A stretch of DNA of 44,227 nt from a virus: IMG/VR virus record IMGVR_UViG_3300003886_000009, positions 1-44,227 of that record; one strand, given 5' to 3'. Positions 1 to 5,820 of the stretch are shown piece by piece. The translations under genes were made by a program, and so were the position numbers. The notes below the pieces were generated by a model. The model made no database searches. It saw only the letters and a list, made by a program, of their open reading frames with translations, and was not told the DNA's origin. Within the stretch, counting starts at the first letter, position 1; each line of letters starts with the position of its first letter.

Positions 1-171
1 TTTTATCTTATAAATTATTTTATTTTTACAGGTAGATTAATAGGTGAATGAACAAGACACCCATAAATTTTATTTATATAAGTATAAAATCTTTTGAATG
101 TACATTTTTAATTATAAGTTGTATGGTTAGTTCATCCACAAGTTGTGGCATTAACCAAAGAGGAAAAGAAA
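1..171. other. left-edge non-coding AT-rich leader
   Basis: AT-rich stretch before the first credible gene at 172. An open frame at 48-236 runs through it, but it overlaps the better gene at 172 and has no ribosome binding site. T-rich sequence ending in TTTTTACA near 30 loosely resembles the T-rich stretch near the right edge of the window. I found no convincing promoter here; the promoter for 172-801 may lie across the window junction. Confidence 0.4.
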
Positions 172-306
172 ATGACACCAGATCAGGAAATTCTAAGACT
201 ACACGAAGCTGGCTATTCTATAAAACAAATAGCTAAAAAAGTAGGACTCGGTATTGGTTACGTTACTATGAAGATCCGCAAGTTAACCAAAGGGCAACTA
301 AAATGA
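172..306 (+). CDS. small helix-turn-helix protein (44 aa)
   Basis: A 44-residue protein starting at an ATG with AGAGGA about 7 bases upstream. Residues 8-42 (LRLHEAGYSIKQIAKKVGL onward) have the layout of a resolvase/transposase-type helix-turn-helix: a helix with LHEAGYS, a turn, then QIAKKVGLG and a recognition-like helix ending in MKIRKL. It is almost entirely one DNA-binding motif, so it probably acts as a dimer, as a small transcription regulator, or as an origin binder. It is the only obvious HTH microprotein near the repeat-rich gap at 802-1339, which makes it a candidate reader of those repeats; that link is inference. The stop overlaps the next start (303). Confidence 0.7.
   Translation: MTPDQEILRLHEAGYSIKQIAKKVGLGIGYVTMKIRKLTKGQLK
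292..305 (+). repeat. duplicated translation-initiation sequence, copy 1
   Basis: GGGCAACTAAAATG ends in the start codon of the gene at 303. The same 14 bases recur at 611-624, ending in the start codon of the gene at 622. The copies look like duplicated ribosome-binding/start cassettes. Confidence 0.75.
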
Positions 307-407
307 TCTTAACACTATTTTTAAAAACGCTTTCATTAGTAACTACAACCGCCGCTCTATTTGTTTTAGTGCGGCTTATCATTCAAAAATTACGCAGTAT
401 CCACTAA
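303..407 (+). CDS. one-helix membrane microprotein (34 aa)
   Basis: MILTLFLKTL begins a 34-residue protein that is mostly a single hydrophobic helix (about residues 2-27, rich in L, V, T and A), followed by a basic tail (RLIIQKLRSIH). Its ATG overlaps the stop of the HTH gene, and AAGGG lies about 8 bases upstream. It is probably an inner-membrane protein. Small early membrane proteins in phages are often involved in host takeover or superinfection immunity, but nothing here shows a specific role. Confidence 0.55.
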   Translation: MILTLFLKTLSLVTTTAALFVLVRLIIQKLRSIH

Positions 408-421
408 TAGGAGTCCCGATC

Positions 422-604
422 ATGGTTAAATTAAATAAGGCGCAACAAATAGCTTTAAAAAGTAAATGGGAGCAGGACAATCAAGGCATGTCATACTACA
501 GCTTCCGCCACACTGTATTCAACACTATAGGATTAGATTGTATTATGGTGCCGTGGTCGGGGATGTGGCTTGGAATTGAGAAAGACGGCTATACACACAG
601 TTAA
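422..604 (+). CDS. small conserved-looking phage protein (60 aa)
   Basis: 60 residues starting at an ATG with TAGGAG 8 bases upstream. The middle (SYYSFRHTVFNTIGLDCIMVPWSGMWLGIE) reads like a compact folded domain rich in aromatic residues, with no membrane segment or catalytic motif. It resembles a class of short phage proteins of unknown function seen among early genes. I cannot assign a role. Confidence 0.65.
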   Translation: MVKLNKAQQIALKSKWEQDNQGMSYYSFRHTVFNTIGLDCIMVPWSGMWLGIEKDGYTHS

Positions 605-610
605 GAAAAG

Positions 611-624
611 GGGCAACTAAAATG
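611..624 (+). repeat. duplicated translation-initiation sequence, copy 2
   Basis: Second copy of GGGCAACTAAAATG, identical over 14 bases to 292-305 and again ending in a start codon. The following coding sequences are not related, so only the initiation region has been copied. Confidence 0.75.
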
Positions 625-801
625 TTTTTAACACAAGTACAAGTCAAAATTATATCTAATCAATATCAAGTAAAAGAATCAAGGGTGCAGCATTACGCCA
701 ATTTACTGGACACTTTACCGGAACTCTTTGAAGAACTGGAGAATTGGAACGACTCGCACCTAGTTATGTCCACAAATGAGAATTATCCGTGCTGGCGGTG
801 A
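622..801 (+). CDS. hypothetical acidic early protein (59 aa)
   Basis: 59 residues beginning MFLTQVQVKI and ending NENYPCWR. It starts at the ATG that ends the second copy of the duplicated initiation sequence, with AAAAGGGG upstream. Residues 20-48 look helical and acidic (LLDTLPELFEELENWND). There is no recognised family. It is the last gene before the 540-bp non-coding gap. Confidence 0.6.
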   Translation: MFLTQVQVKIISNQYQVKESRVQHYANLLDTLPELFEELENWNDSHLVMSTNENYPCWR

Positions 802-885
802 GCTAAATGGGTGCTTAAAGCCTTTTATAAGCTGAATTAAGCTCCCAATTTCAATAAATTTCACTAAAATTAGATTTTTAGATCG

Positions 886-1011
886 TTTAGACACAAGGGA
901 CATTATATTACTATTTATTTACTTTTCAATTTGACTATATAGAGGTATCTATATTATCTAATAAGTATATTAGTATATTAGTAAAATAGTACAATTAGAC
1001 ACTTTAGACAC
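886..1011 (+). repeat. TTAGACAC repeat cluster
   Basis: TTTAGACAC occurs at 886-894, TTAGACAC at 995-1002 and TTTAGACAC at 1003-1011. The last two abut, giving two motif copies 9 bases apart. An inverted TGTCTAAA follows at 1132-1139. Related inverted copies lie at 44070-44090, next to the late promoter. Spacing close to one helical turn suggests a protein-binding site. Confidence 0.55.
931..959 (+). promoter_or_regulatory. weak sigma70-like promoter candidate
   Basis: TTGACT at 931-936 is followed by a 17-base spacer and TTATCT at 954-959; an alternative TATTAT lies at 952-957 with a 15-base spacer. It lies between TTAGACAC copies and would transcribe toward 1340. It is weaker than the site at 1270-1298. 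Confidence 0.35.
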
Positions 1012-1269
1012 TACTCCATAAGTATACTCTAATACTCTATTATTCTTAATCTGCTATAACTTATTGATTTAATTAAGTTTTTTCAAATTATTTTAAAATT
1101 AATTAAAATCACTAATATACGTATATACCCCTGTCTAAATCATCTAAAAATCTAAATTTGTTAAATCTGTAAAAACAAAGTTAAGCAATAAAATATCACT
1201 ATAACAAGTCTAAGCATAGAAAGAGCAACAATAGGAGTAAAACAAGCATAAGGGTGGAGAATATAAAGT

Positions 1270-1298
1270 TTGACTAAAGAGAGACATAAGCATAAAAT
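1270..1298 (+). promoter_or_regulatory. early sigma70-type promoter
   Basis: TTGACT at 1270-1275, a 17-base spacer, and TAAAAT at 1293-1298. The expected start of transcription near 1305 lies about 35 bases before the ATG at 1340. Both hexamers are identical to those of the late promoter at 44020-44048, which supports a real pair of host-type promoters. Confidence 0.7.
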
Positions 1299-1339
1299 AA
1301 TTAAACACTAAGTTTAATCAACTGAAAGAGGACCCCAAA

Positions 1340-1606
1340 ATGATCGACTGGAATAAAATAGATAGTAACTCACTGGCAACTATACGATTAATCGTTAAAC
1401 GTGCTGTAAAGCTTGACCCGTCTATTAATATGATGGAGCTTGATATGGATATATCAGCAACGCACATTTTAAACCCGCTAAATCTTGATGACCTGCTATT
1501 AGCAGATGATGATAACTTTTACCACGATGTTTACGGTATCAGTAACCATATAGATCGAGACACCGGCAACTTAATGGACTGCTTTGTTCCGAGGTACGTA
1601 GCGTAG
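1340..1606 (+). CDS. DUF6874-like phage protein (88 aa)
   Basis: An 88-residue acidic protein with AGAGGA upstream of its ATG. The order of motifs (N-terminal DWNKID, a central MDISATHILNPLNLDDLLLADD, then FYHDVYGISNHIDRDTG and FVPRYV) matches my recollection of DUF6874, a family of small phage proteins of unknown function. The His and Asp residues in HDVYGISNHIDR are notable but no enzymatic role is known. It is the first gene behind the promoter at 1270-1298. Confidence 0.7.
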   Translation: MIDWNKIDSNSLATIRLIVKRAVKLDPSINMMELDMDISATHILNPLNLDDLLLADDDNFYHDVYGISNHIDRDTGNLMDCFVPRYVA

Positions 1607-1616
1607 CGTAGCTGAT

Positions 1617-1656
1617 AACTAGATTGTCTTTTCGAGGGCAATCGCTGATATTAGTT
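1617..1656 (+). other. RNA hairpin between early genes
   Basis: GATTGTC (1622-1628) pairs with GGCAATC (1637-1643) around an 8-base loop, with one G-T pair. AACTA (1617-1621) can pair with TAGTT (1652-1656) across a bulge. No T-tract follows, so it is more likely an mRNA processing or translation-related structure than a terminator. Confidence 0.35.
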
Positions 1657-1680
1657 AATTAACAAAAAGAGGTTAAGAAA

Positions 1681-2010
1681 ATGAGTCATTCATATCCAAT
1701 ATGGAACGAGATAAACTCCTGCATTTATAAAAGCGATAAATCTTACGGTGCAAAAGATACAAGCGACGTGGTAGTAAAGGTCGGAACAAGTGGAACAAAT
1801 TCTATGGAGTTTGTAAGACACGCGACAACGCGCAGCGAAAAGGGGCAATTTACTGTTTTCAAGTTTGGAGTAGATACCGGAAGAGGGTTAAAAATACTCA
1901 AGACTATGTGGATGCACACTAAAACACATAAATGGTATGAACGTATGCCTGCTGAATTGAGAGAGAAAGCCAGTTTTAATCCGAAGAGAGGGGCAGGGGT
2001 ACCGAAATGA
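1681..2010 (+). CDS. conserved phage protein of unknown function (109 aa)
   Basis: 109 residues beginning MSHSYPIWNEINSCIYKSDK, with AGAGG upstream. The N-terminal YPIWxxxxSCIYKSxKSYGAKD pattern and the following VGTSGTNS are familiar from small hypothetical proteins of many phages; the function is unknown. A mostly beta profile is suggested by alternating hydrophobic residues (FTVFKFGVDT). It contains two separate Cys/His positions but no metal motif. The next gene start (2007) overlaps its stop. Confidence 0.65.
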   Translation: MSHSYPIWNEINSCIYKSDKSYGAKDTSDVVVKVGTSGTNSMEFVRHATTRSEKGQFTVFKFGVDTGRGLKILKTMWMHTKTHKWYERMPAELREKASFNPKRGAGVPK

Positions 2011-2260
2011 AACACCAAAATATAAAATAGGGCAAAAGTTTCAACGATTAACTAATCGCAATAGGCAGATCAAAGACCTCCGTTATGTCGAACAGATAAC
2101 CGACATTTTAACCACAACTAACTATAGTGGTGAAATAACCAGTATACGCTATGTTACATCTCATGAGTTTATGGGGCAAATAGTTTTAGATAGGGATGTC
2201 TTGGAAATAACTATAGCGAAGGCACTGCAAGAAGCTATTAATATGGAGGAACGAAGATGA
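2007..2260 (+). pseudogene. frame-shifted small phage gene (about 84 aa if intact)
   Basis: An ATG at 2007 with a strong upstream GGGGCAGGGG opens a frame that stops after seven codons. Another frame is open from there to a stop at 2258-2260 and encodes a convincing protein (KIGQKFQRL near its start, then EITSIRYVTSHEFMGQIVLD). Adding one A in the AAA after the ATG would join them as MKTPKYKIGQKF. The back half resembles a common phage family containing a TRYVTxHEFxGQ pattern. The intact frame would end in an ATGA overlap with 2257, as expected for this operon. It is either a real one-base deletion or a sequencing/assembly error. Confidence 0.65.
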
Positions 2261-2628
2261 ACATAATTATTAAAAACTCAAGGGGCAGTCAGCGTGATCG
2301 CATTATTATGCGCTTAGCCGCGATAGAAAAGCGACTAAACAAAACCACAAAACCGGCACCCTGGAAAGCTGTCAAAGGCGGAACCAGAGTTTTTGTTCCA
2401 GAATTAAGCTCTCCTGACAAGCCCTATTATTCTTCAGCAACAGATGATGGTATTATTGACTCTAATGAGGAAGAGGTTTTGGGAACCTCTGAATGGCTAC
2501 GGGTAGAATGGGCTGATTTGTCTTTTATGGCTGAAGCAAGAAGCGATATAGAGTTTTTACTTGCTGAATTGAAAAGGGTTCAAGGAATTATTGAACGTAT
2601 GGCAAAAGGGGCAATAAAGAGAATATGA
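2257..2628 (+). CDS. hypothetical early protein (123 aa)
   Basis: 123 residues; the ATG overlaps the stop of the preceding frame, and GGAGGA lies just upstream. The N-terminus is basic, the centre is polar (KPAPWKAVKGGTRVFVPEL), and the C-terminal part (FMAEARSDIEFLLAELKRVQ) is the signature seen at the end of many phage early proteins ending in an alpha-helical AxxDIxxLLAEL segment. Function is unknown. Confidence 0.65.
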   Translation: MNIIIKNSRGSQRDRIIMRLAAIEKRLNKTTKPAPWKAVKGGTRVFVPELSSPDKPYYSSATDDGIIDSNEEEVLGTSEWLRVEWADLSFMAEARSDIEFLLAELKRVQGIIERMAKGAIKRI

Positions 2629-3011
2629 AGATGAACAAACAAGTTAAACAAAAGTATCAAGATTTTCGGAAAATGGGAGTCGGCGGTTTTGTTGGCTATG
2701 ATGCAAAAATTTGTCTAAGCCTCGCCCGGTGTGAGTATGTTGCGGAAAGATGCGGCATAGAGGTAGAATGGGAACCCGACGACAGCATGTCAATAGATGA
2801 TATCTACGATGAAGAAAACTTGCCTAAAAATTTCTGGGATAAGGAACATTATATAGAGTGTGCTTTTATTAATGATACAAACGGGGACTATGGGGCATCT
2901 CTAGGGGGCATCGTTGATGCTGGTGCTGATTATAGGCGGCTAATCAGCGCAGAATTGATTAGCGAAGTTATGCCACTGAACACTTTAGGCTTAAAGGTAA
3001 TGACACATTAA
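2625..3011 (+). CDS. conserved phage early protein (128 aa)
   Basis: 128 residues; the ATG overlaps the previous stop (ATGA), with a second in-frame ATG two codons later. Features are an aromatic WEPDDSMSIDDIYDEE acidic stretch and a C-terminal YGASLGGIVDAGADYRR segment. The combination of an acidic linker plus ASLGGIVD is familiar in phage hypothetical proteins, where it is of unknown function. No membrane helix is present. Confidence 0.65.
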   Translation: MKMNKQVKQKYQDFRKMGVGGFVGYDAKICLSLARCEYVAERCGIEVEWEPDDSMSIDDIYDEENLPKNFWDKEHYIECAFINDTNGDYGASLGGIVDAGADYRRLISAELISEVMPLNTLGLKVMTH

Positions 3012-3025
3012 AAGAGGAAAGCAAT

Positions 3026-3256
3026 ATGACTAAAAGAACTTTAGTAATTCAAGATGTAGACTTCGAACTGTTAGAAAAACAGCAATTAACTCTAGCCCGG
3101 CATATTCATGGACTAGATATATTGCGTGTTGGAAAATCTAACTTTGATGCTCTACACGGGCTTCTAAACATGCTTGACGGCTGGTCGGATATACAAAGAA
3201 ACGCTAAGCACTACGATTTAAATAAAAGTGAGGAAAATAGAGAATCAAGCCGCTAA
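3026..3256 (+). CDS. hypothetical early protein (76 aa)
   Basis: 76 residues beginning MTKRTLVIQDVDFELLEKQQ. AGAGGAAAG precedes the ATG at good spacing. The profile is short and helix-rich with an HGLLNMLDGW segment. No family is recognised. It closes the first early gene run before the structured gap at 3257-3388. Confidence 0.6.
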   Translation: MTKRTLVIQDVDFELLEKQQLTLARHIHGLDILRVGKSNFDALHGLLNMLDGWSDIQRNAKHYDLNKSEENRESSR

Positions 3257-3303
3257 TAAGCCCAGTTTATACTGACTATAAGTTATTTGAATGGTGCCTG
3301 GAC

Positions 3304-3383
3304 GGCCTTTTGTGGTACTCTCTGATCCCGCCTTGAGTAGAGGCATCGCCACACTATTACCACAATATTACCATAAAAAGGCC
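3304..3383 (+). ncRNA. structured mRNA leader with long-range pairing
   Basis: GGCCTTTT (3304-3311) is complementary to AAAAGGCC (3376-3383), and the adjoining GTGGTA (3312-3317) to TACCAC (3358-3363), giving 14 paired bases interrupted by a 12-base bulge. Inside, GCCT (3330-3333) and AGGC (3340-3343) can form a hairpin. The outer stem ends 5 bases before the ATG at 3389 and would cover its weak ribosome-binding area, so it could control translation. Pairing was found by eye only. Confidence 0.5.
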
Positions 3384-3388
3384 AGAGA

Positions 3389-3619
3389 ATGCAGGATAAA
3401 CAGGAACTATTAAAAGAGAGAGTGTGCTATGAACTTGAGATGCTCAAACTTGAACTACTACAGCCAGGCTCAGACTACTCTTTATCAGATGATAAAGAAT
3501 TGTATATTGTTGACTATGTCGATAATACAATTAAAAAAATAATTATGATGGCGCTTGATTTAAATACAGATAAACAAGGTATCGGGCCGGAGTATTGTAA
3601 CCCGCTAATGTACACTTAA
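3389..3619 (+). CDS. hypothetical early protein (76 aa)
   Basis: 76 residues beginning MQDKQELLKERVCYELEMLK. The first half is a charged amphipathic helix, and the second half ends GPEYCNPLMYT. The only ribosome-binding hint is GGCCAGAGA, which sits at the base of the paired leader at 3304-3383. No known family is recognised. Confidence 0.55.
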   Translation: MQDKQELLKERVCYELEMLKLELLQPGSDYSLSDDKELYIVDYVDNTIKKIIMMALDLNTDKQGIGPEYCNPLMYT

Positions 3620-3637
3620 ATTATGAGGAATATTAAA

Positions 3638-3745
3638 ATGACTAGACAAGATAAATCTAAAAGGCCAATAATTATCGAAAGGGGAGCTTGGACGCTAGTC
3701 TTTATATTCTTGAGCGGTATTGGCTATCTAATCTGGAATTTGTAG
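3638..3745 (+). CDS. one-helix membrane microprotein (35 aa)
   Basis: 35 residues with GAGGA 8 bases before the ATG. A basic N-terminus (TRQDKSKR) is followed by one hydrophobic helix (WTLVFIFLSGIGYLIW). The positive-inside rule predicts a cytoplasmic N-terminus. It lies immediately before the methyltransferase-like gene. Role unknown. Confidence 0.6.
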   Translation: MTRQDKSKRPIIIERGAWTLVFIFLSGIGYLIWNL

Positions 3746-3752
3746 AACTGTT

Positions 3753-4445
3753 ATGAGGGTATTAGTTGCATGTGAGTTTAGCGGAACTGTCAGAGACGCA
3801 TTTACAGCGTTGGGGCATTATGCTGTAAGTTGTGATTTACTGCCTAGTGATAAGCCAGGGTCGCATTATCAAGGTGATGTTTTCGATATTATTAACGATA
3901 GCTTTGATTTAATGGTAGCGCATCCCCCTTGTACCTTTCTAACCTGCTCCGCAGAGTGGGCGTACAAAGATAAACAAACAAAGAATATTAAGCCAGGTGT
4001 ATTAATAGGAGCTAAACGCAAAGAGGCTAGAGAAAAAGCTGTTGATTTTTTTATGCGGCTAGCTAATGCAAGCATAGAAAAAATAGCAATAGAGAATCCC
4101 GTAGGAGTCATGTCAACCAGGTGGAGAAAACCTGATCAATATATCCAGCCCTATGAATATGGCCATGATGCGAGTAAAAGAACTGGTTTATGGTTAAAAA
4201 ATTTACAGCCTTTGCGCCCCACAAAACTTATTGTGCCTCGTTGGGTATGCTGTGGTGTCCCCTTATCTGAAGAGGTGCCTTGTCCCTATTGTCTTGGCGA
4301 TAAGACCCCCCTACCCCGATGGGGAAACCAGACTAATAGCGGGCAAAACAGAGAGCCGCCCAGCAAAGACAGGTGGAAAATACGTAGCACAACCTGGAAA
4401 GGCTGGGCTGAGGCAATGGCAGATACTTGGGGAAGGTCTTACTAA
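3753..4445 (+). CDS. C5-cytosine methyltransferase-like protein (230 aa)
   Basis: The N-terminal MRVLVACEFSGTVRDAF matches the S-adenosylmethionine-binding motif I of class I methyltransferases, followed by acidic D28 (motif II), PPC at 58-60 (motif IV with the catalytic Cys of C5 enzymes) and ENP at 114-116 (motif VI). At 230 residues it is shorter than ordinary Dcm-type enzymes, and I see no clear target-recognition domain or motifs IX-X. CC at 166-167 plus CPYC at 177-180 could bind zinc. The C-terminal RWGNQTNSGQNR and AEAMADTW patterns are typical of this phage group, often annotated as DNA methylase. It could protect phage DNA or be a divergent relative with another role. The ribosome binding site is weak. 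Confidence 0.65.
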   Translation: MRVLVACEFSGTVRDAFTALGHYAVSCDLLPSDKPGSHYQGDVFDIINDSFDLMVAHPPCTFLTCSAEWAYKDKQTKNIKPGVLIGAKRKEAREKAVDFFMRLANASIEKIAIENPVGVMSTRWRKPDQYIQPYEYGHDASKRTGLWLKNLQPLRPTKLIVPRWVCCGVPLSEEVPCPYCLGDKTPLPRWGNQTNSGQNREPPSKDRWKIRSTTWKGWAEAMADTWGRSY

Positions 4446-4564
4446 TGTCAGATACGGCTTATAAATTAGGATTATATTACAATGAGGAAAAGAAAATGGA
4501 AACAAATAGAACTGAAGCAAGCATACAACCTAAACACCCCCTACTTACATGGAAGATCTTATAG
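4445..4564 (+). CDS. possible small coupled protein (39 aa)
   Basis: An ATG overlaps the methyltransferase-like stop (TAATG) and opens 39 codons, MSDTAYKLGLYYNEEKK onward. An internal ATG at 4496 has a strong AGGAAAAG site and would give 22 residues. The 3' part overlaps the next frame at 4549. No family is recognised; its reality rests on translation signals only. Confidence 0.3.
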   Translation: MSDTAYKLGLYYNEEKKMETNRTEASIQPKHPLLTWKIL

Positions 4565-4788
4565 ATACAAATAGAGGGGAATTAATCAGGTTACGCGGAA
4601 TTCAAACTCGGTTGAACGGCCTTCTATTGCGGATCGGTAATGCTGAAATTGGTGTGCCGTGCTTAGAGGTTGCCTCTAAGGAAGAGGTTATTTCAATAAA
4701 GGGGAACCTGGATGAACTAAAAGAAGAGAAAGAGAACATATTTCAGTCAATTGATTTAATGCTGAAAGAGTTAGAAACTTATATTTAA
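4549..4788 (+). CDS. coiled-coil hypothetical protein (79 aa)
   Basis: 79 residues with two helical heptad-like stretches: LIRLRGIQTRLNGLLLRIG, then EVISIKGNLDELKEEKENIFQSIDLMLKELE. No ribosome binding site precedes the ATG at 4549. Translation may start by coupling from the overlapping frame at 4445/4496, or the true N-terminus may have been lost by a frameshift. No function is assigned. Confidence 0.5.
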   Translation: MEDLIDTNRGELIRLRGIQTRLNGLLLRIGNAEIGVPCLEVASKEEVISIKGNLDELKEEKENIFQSIDLMLKELETYI

Positions 4789-4810
4789 AGGTTGATAGAG
4801 AGAGGAGCAT

Positions 4811-4827
4811 AGGCTAACTGATAGCCT
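4811..4827 (+). other. small perfect hairpin
   Basis: AGGCTA and TAGCCT pair around a 5-base loop, 22 bases after the stop of the gene at 4549. Only TTAA follows, so terminator function is doubtful. The rest of 4789-5066 holds only the degraded-looking frame at 4861-5031. Confidence 0.3.
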
Positions 4828-4860
4828 TTAACGAGCGGCACTATTAGCTGATATGAAAGA

Positions 4861-5031
4861 TTGTTAAGAGGGTACTCTGACTTTCTGGATGTTAGTTTAT
4901 TGTATGACGATGAAGCTGAGAACGGCTTACCATACCGGTTTCAATCTATAGGCCTTAGTAAAGACATTGAAAGGGTCATGCGGGTAGAGACGCTGACCGG
5001 CAATAAGGTGAGTAATAGTGTCGCGCGTTAA
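4861..5031 (+). pseudogene. possible remnant or TTG-start small gene (56 aa)
   Basis: An open frame from TTG at 4861 to TAA at 5029-5031 has protein-like composition (YSDFLDVSLLYDDEAENGLPY and IERVMRVETLTGNKV). The only ATG nearby (4853) is in another frame and stops after four codons. A one-base change near 4860 would join the two. Either TTG is the start or the gene is frame-shifted. Confidence 0.3.
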
Positions 5032-5066
5032 GTGTTAAGTGTAGCAAGAAAATATGAGGCTGATTT

Positions 5067-5237
5067 ATGAAAACTAGTGATCCAGAAGAACTAGAAATGG
5101 AAGATATAAAGCTCGGCCACTTCAGGGTTGTTAGAAGCCCAAAAAGAAAGCGGCTACTACACAAACGCGGCGAAAGTATCTGGTGGTCTATCTATCAGCA
5201 CGCATGGATATGGGATGCTAGCAGGAGGTCGACATGA
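5067..5237 (+). CDS. hypothetical basic, Trp-rich protein (56 aa)
   Basis: 56 residues: an acidic N-terminus, a basic centre (RVVRSPKRKRLLHKRG), and an aromatic end (WWSIYQHAWIWDASRR). The ATG has GAGG upstream. The stop overlaps the next ATG (ATGA). The basic centre could bind nucleic acid, but no family is recognised. Confidence 0.55.
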   Translation: MKTSDPEELEMEDIKLGHFRVVRSPKRKRLLHKRGESIWWSIYQHAWIWDASRRST

Positions 5238-5479
5238 GTACCAGCGCTTATTTTAGATTAGTCAGACCAAGAGAAGGTAAAAGTCTAGGCACTGAAATTA
5301 AAAATATTTTAGCAAGAAGATACTTAGATCATGACGGCTCTTTGAGCGGGGATTTTATACTAGATGGCCATGACCTTGAGTATTTAAATGGACTACTAGA
5401 TGGGGGCATTAAGGACGCAAAAAAACTGATTGATGCCATAAATAAAGGTGAAGAAGTTGAAGTTTACCTGGAAAATTAG
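5234..5479 (+). CDS. hypothetical early protein (81 aa)
   Basis: 81 residues with a strong AGGAGG 5 bases before the ATG. The end of the preceding gene supplies this site, so translation is coupled. A mixed alpha/beta profile (LARRYLDHDGSLSGDFILDGHDLEYL, then an acidic helix) suggests a small globular protein. No known family. Confidence 0.65.
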   Translation: MSTSAYFRLVRPREGKSLGTEIKNILARRYLDHDGSLSGDFILDGHDLEYLNGLLDGGIKDAKKLIDAINKGEEVEVYLEN

Positions 5480-5584
5480 CAATTAGAGAGAATAACATGA
5501 AAAAGTACACAGCCATAGGGCAGCTTTGCTTTACTTGTTAGTCACGACAAGCAAAAACGTGGCATTTAACTGAGGTAGAACCAG
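5480..5584 (+). other. gap with short leader frame and hairpin
   Basis: An ATG at 5497 opens only 14 codons (MKKYTAIGQLCFTC) to a TAG at 5539-5541. TTTGCTT/AAGCAAA and CTTGT/ACAAG are alternative pairings around that stop. It resembles a leader peptide with competing hairpins, or the start of a broken gene. No strong evidence favours either. Confidence 0.25.
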
Positions 5585-5737
5585 ATGAATATAGAAGAAA
5601 CTATAAAGAAGATAAACGATCTTATTGACAGTCCTGATAAGTCTTTTAAAACGCATGAGGTTATGCAATTGAGCCAATCCGCGCTGAATTTGGCGCACAC
5701 AGCATTGACACTGGACGCCATTAAAAACAAGGATTGA
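5585..5737 (+). CDS. small helical protein (50 aa)
   Basis: 50 residues, MNIEETIKKINDLIDSPDKS onward, with GAGG about 9 bases upstream. It is predicted helical, with a QLSQSALNLAHTALTL segment of the kind seen in small phage proteins of unknown function. Confidence 0.5.
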   Translation: MNIEETIKKINDLIDSPDKSFKTHEVMQLSQSALNLAHTALTLDAIKNKD

Positions 5738-5820
5738 TAATTTAATTTACTGCCAAGGACGGCGGTTCCCTCTATTGCTGTATAAATTTAAATGACGAGG
5801 CGCAAGAAGGAGCAAAAGAC

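Larger units (their letters stand above)
802..1339. other. AT-rich control region, possible origin
   Basis: 538 bases without a credible gene. It contains three TTAGACAC copies (887-894, 995-1002, 1004-1011), an inverted TGTCTAA near 1132-1138, tandem AGTATATT-like repeats around 963-985, very AT-rich runs and two TTGACT promoter-like sites (931-959 and 1270-1298). Short AT-rich repeats next to early promoters fit an origin or a regulator-controlled early region. No direct proof of origin function can be seen. Confidence 0.5.

Noticed and set aside
48-236. Open frame of 62 codons at the left edge
   Set aside because: It overlaps the better-supported HTH gene at 172, has no ribosome site and its product has no coherent domain.
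5497-5541. A 14-codon frame with a possible TAG read-through
   Set aside because: Too short to support as a gene; no suppressor tRNA is seen. Kept only as part of the gap description.
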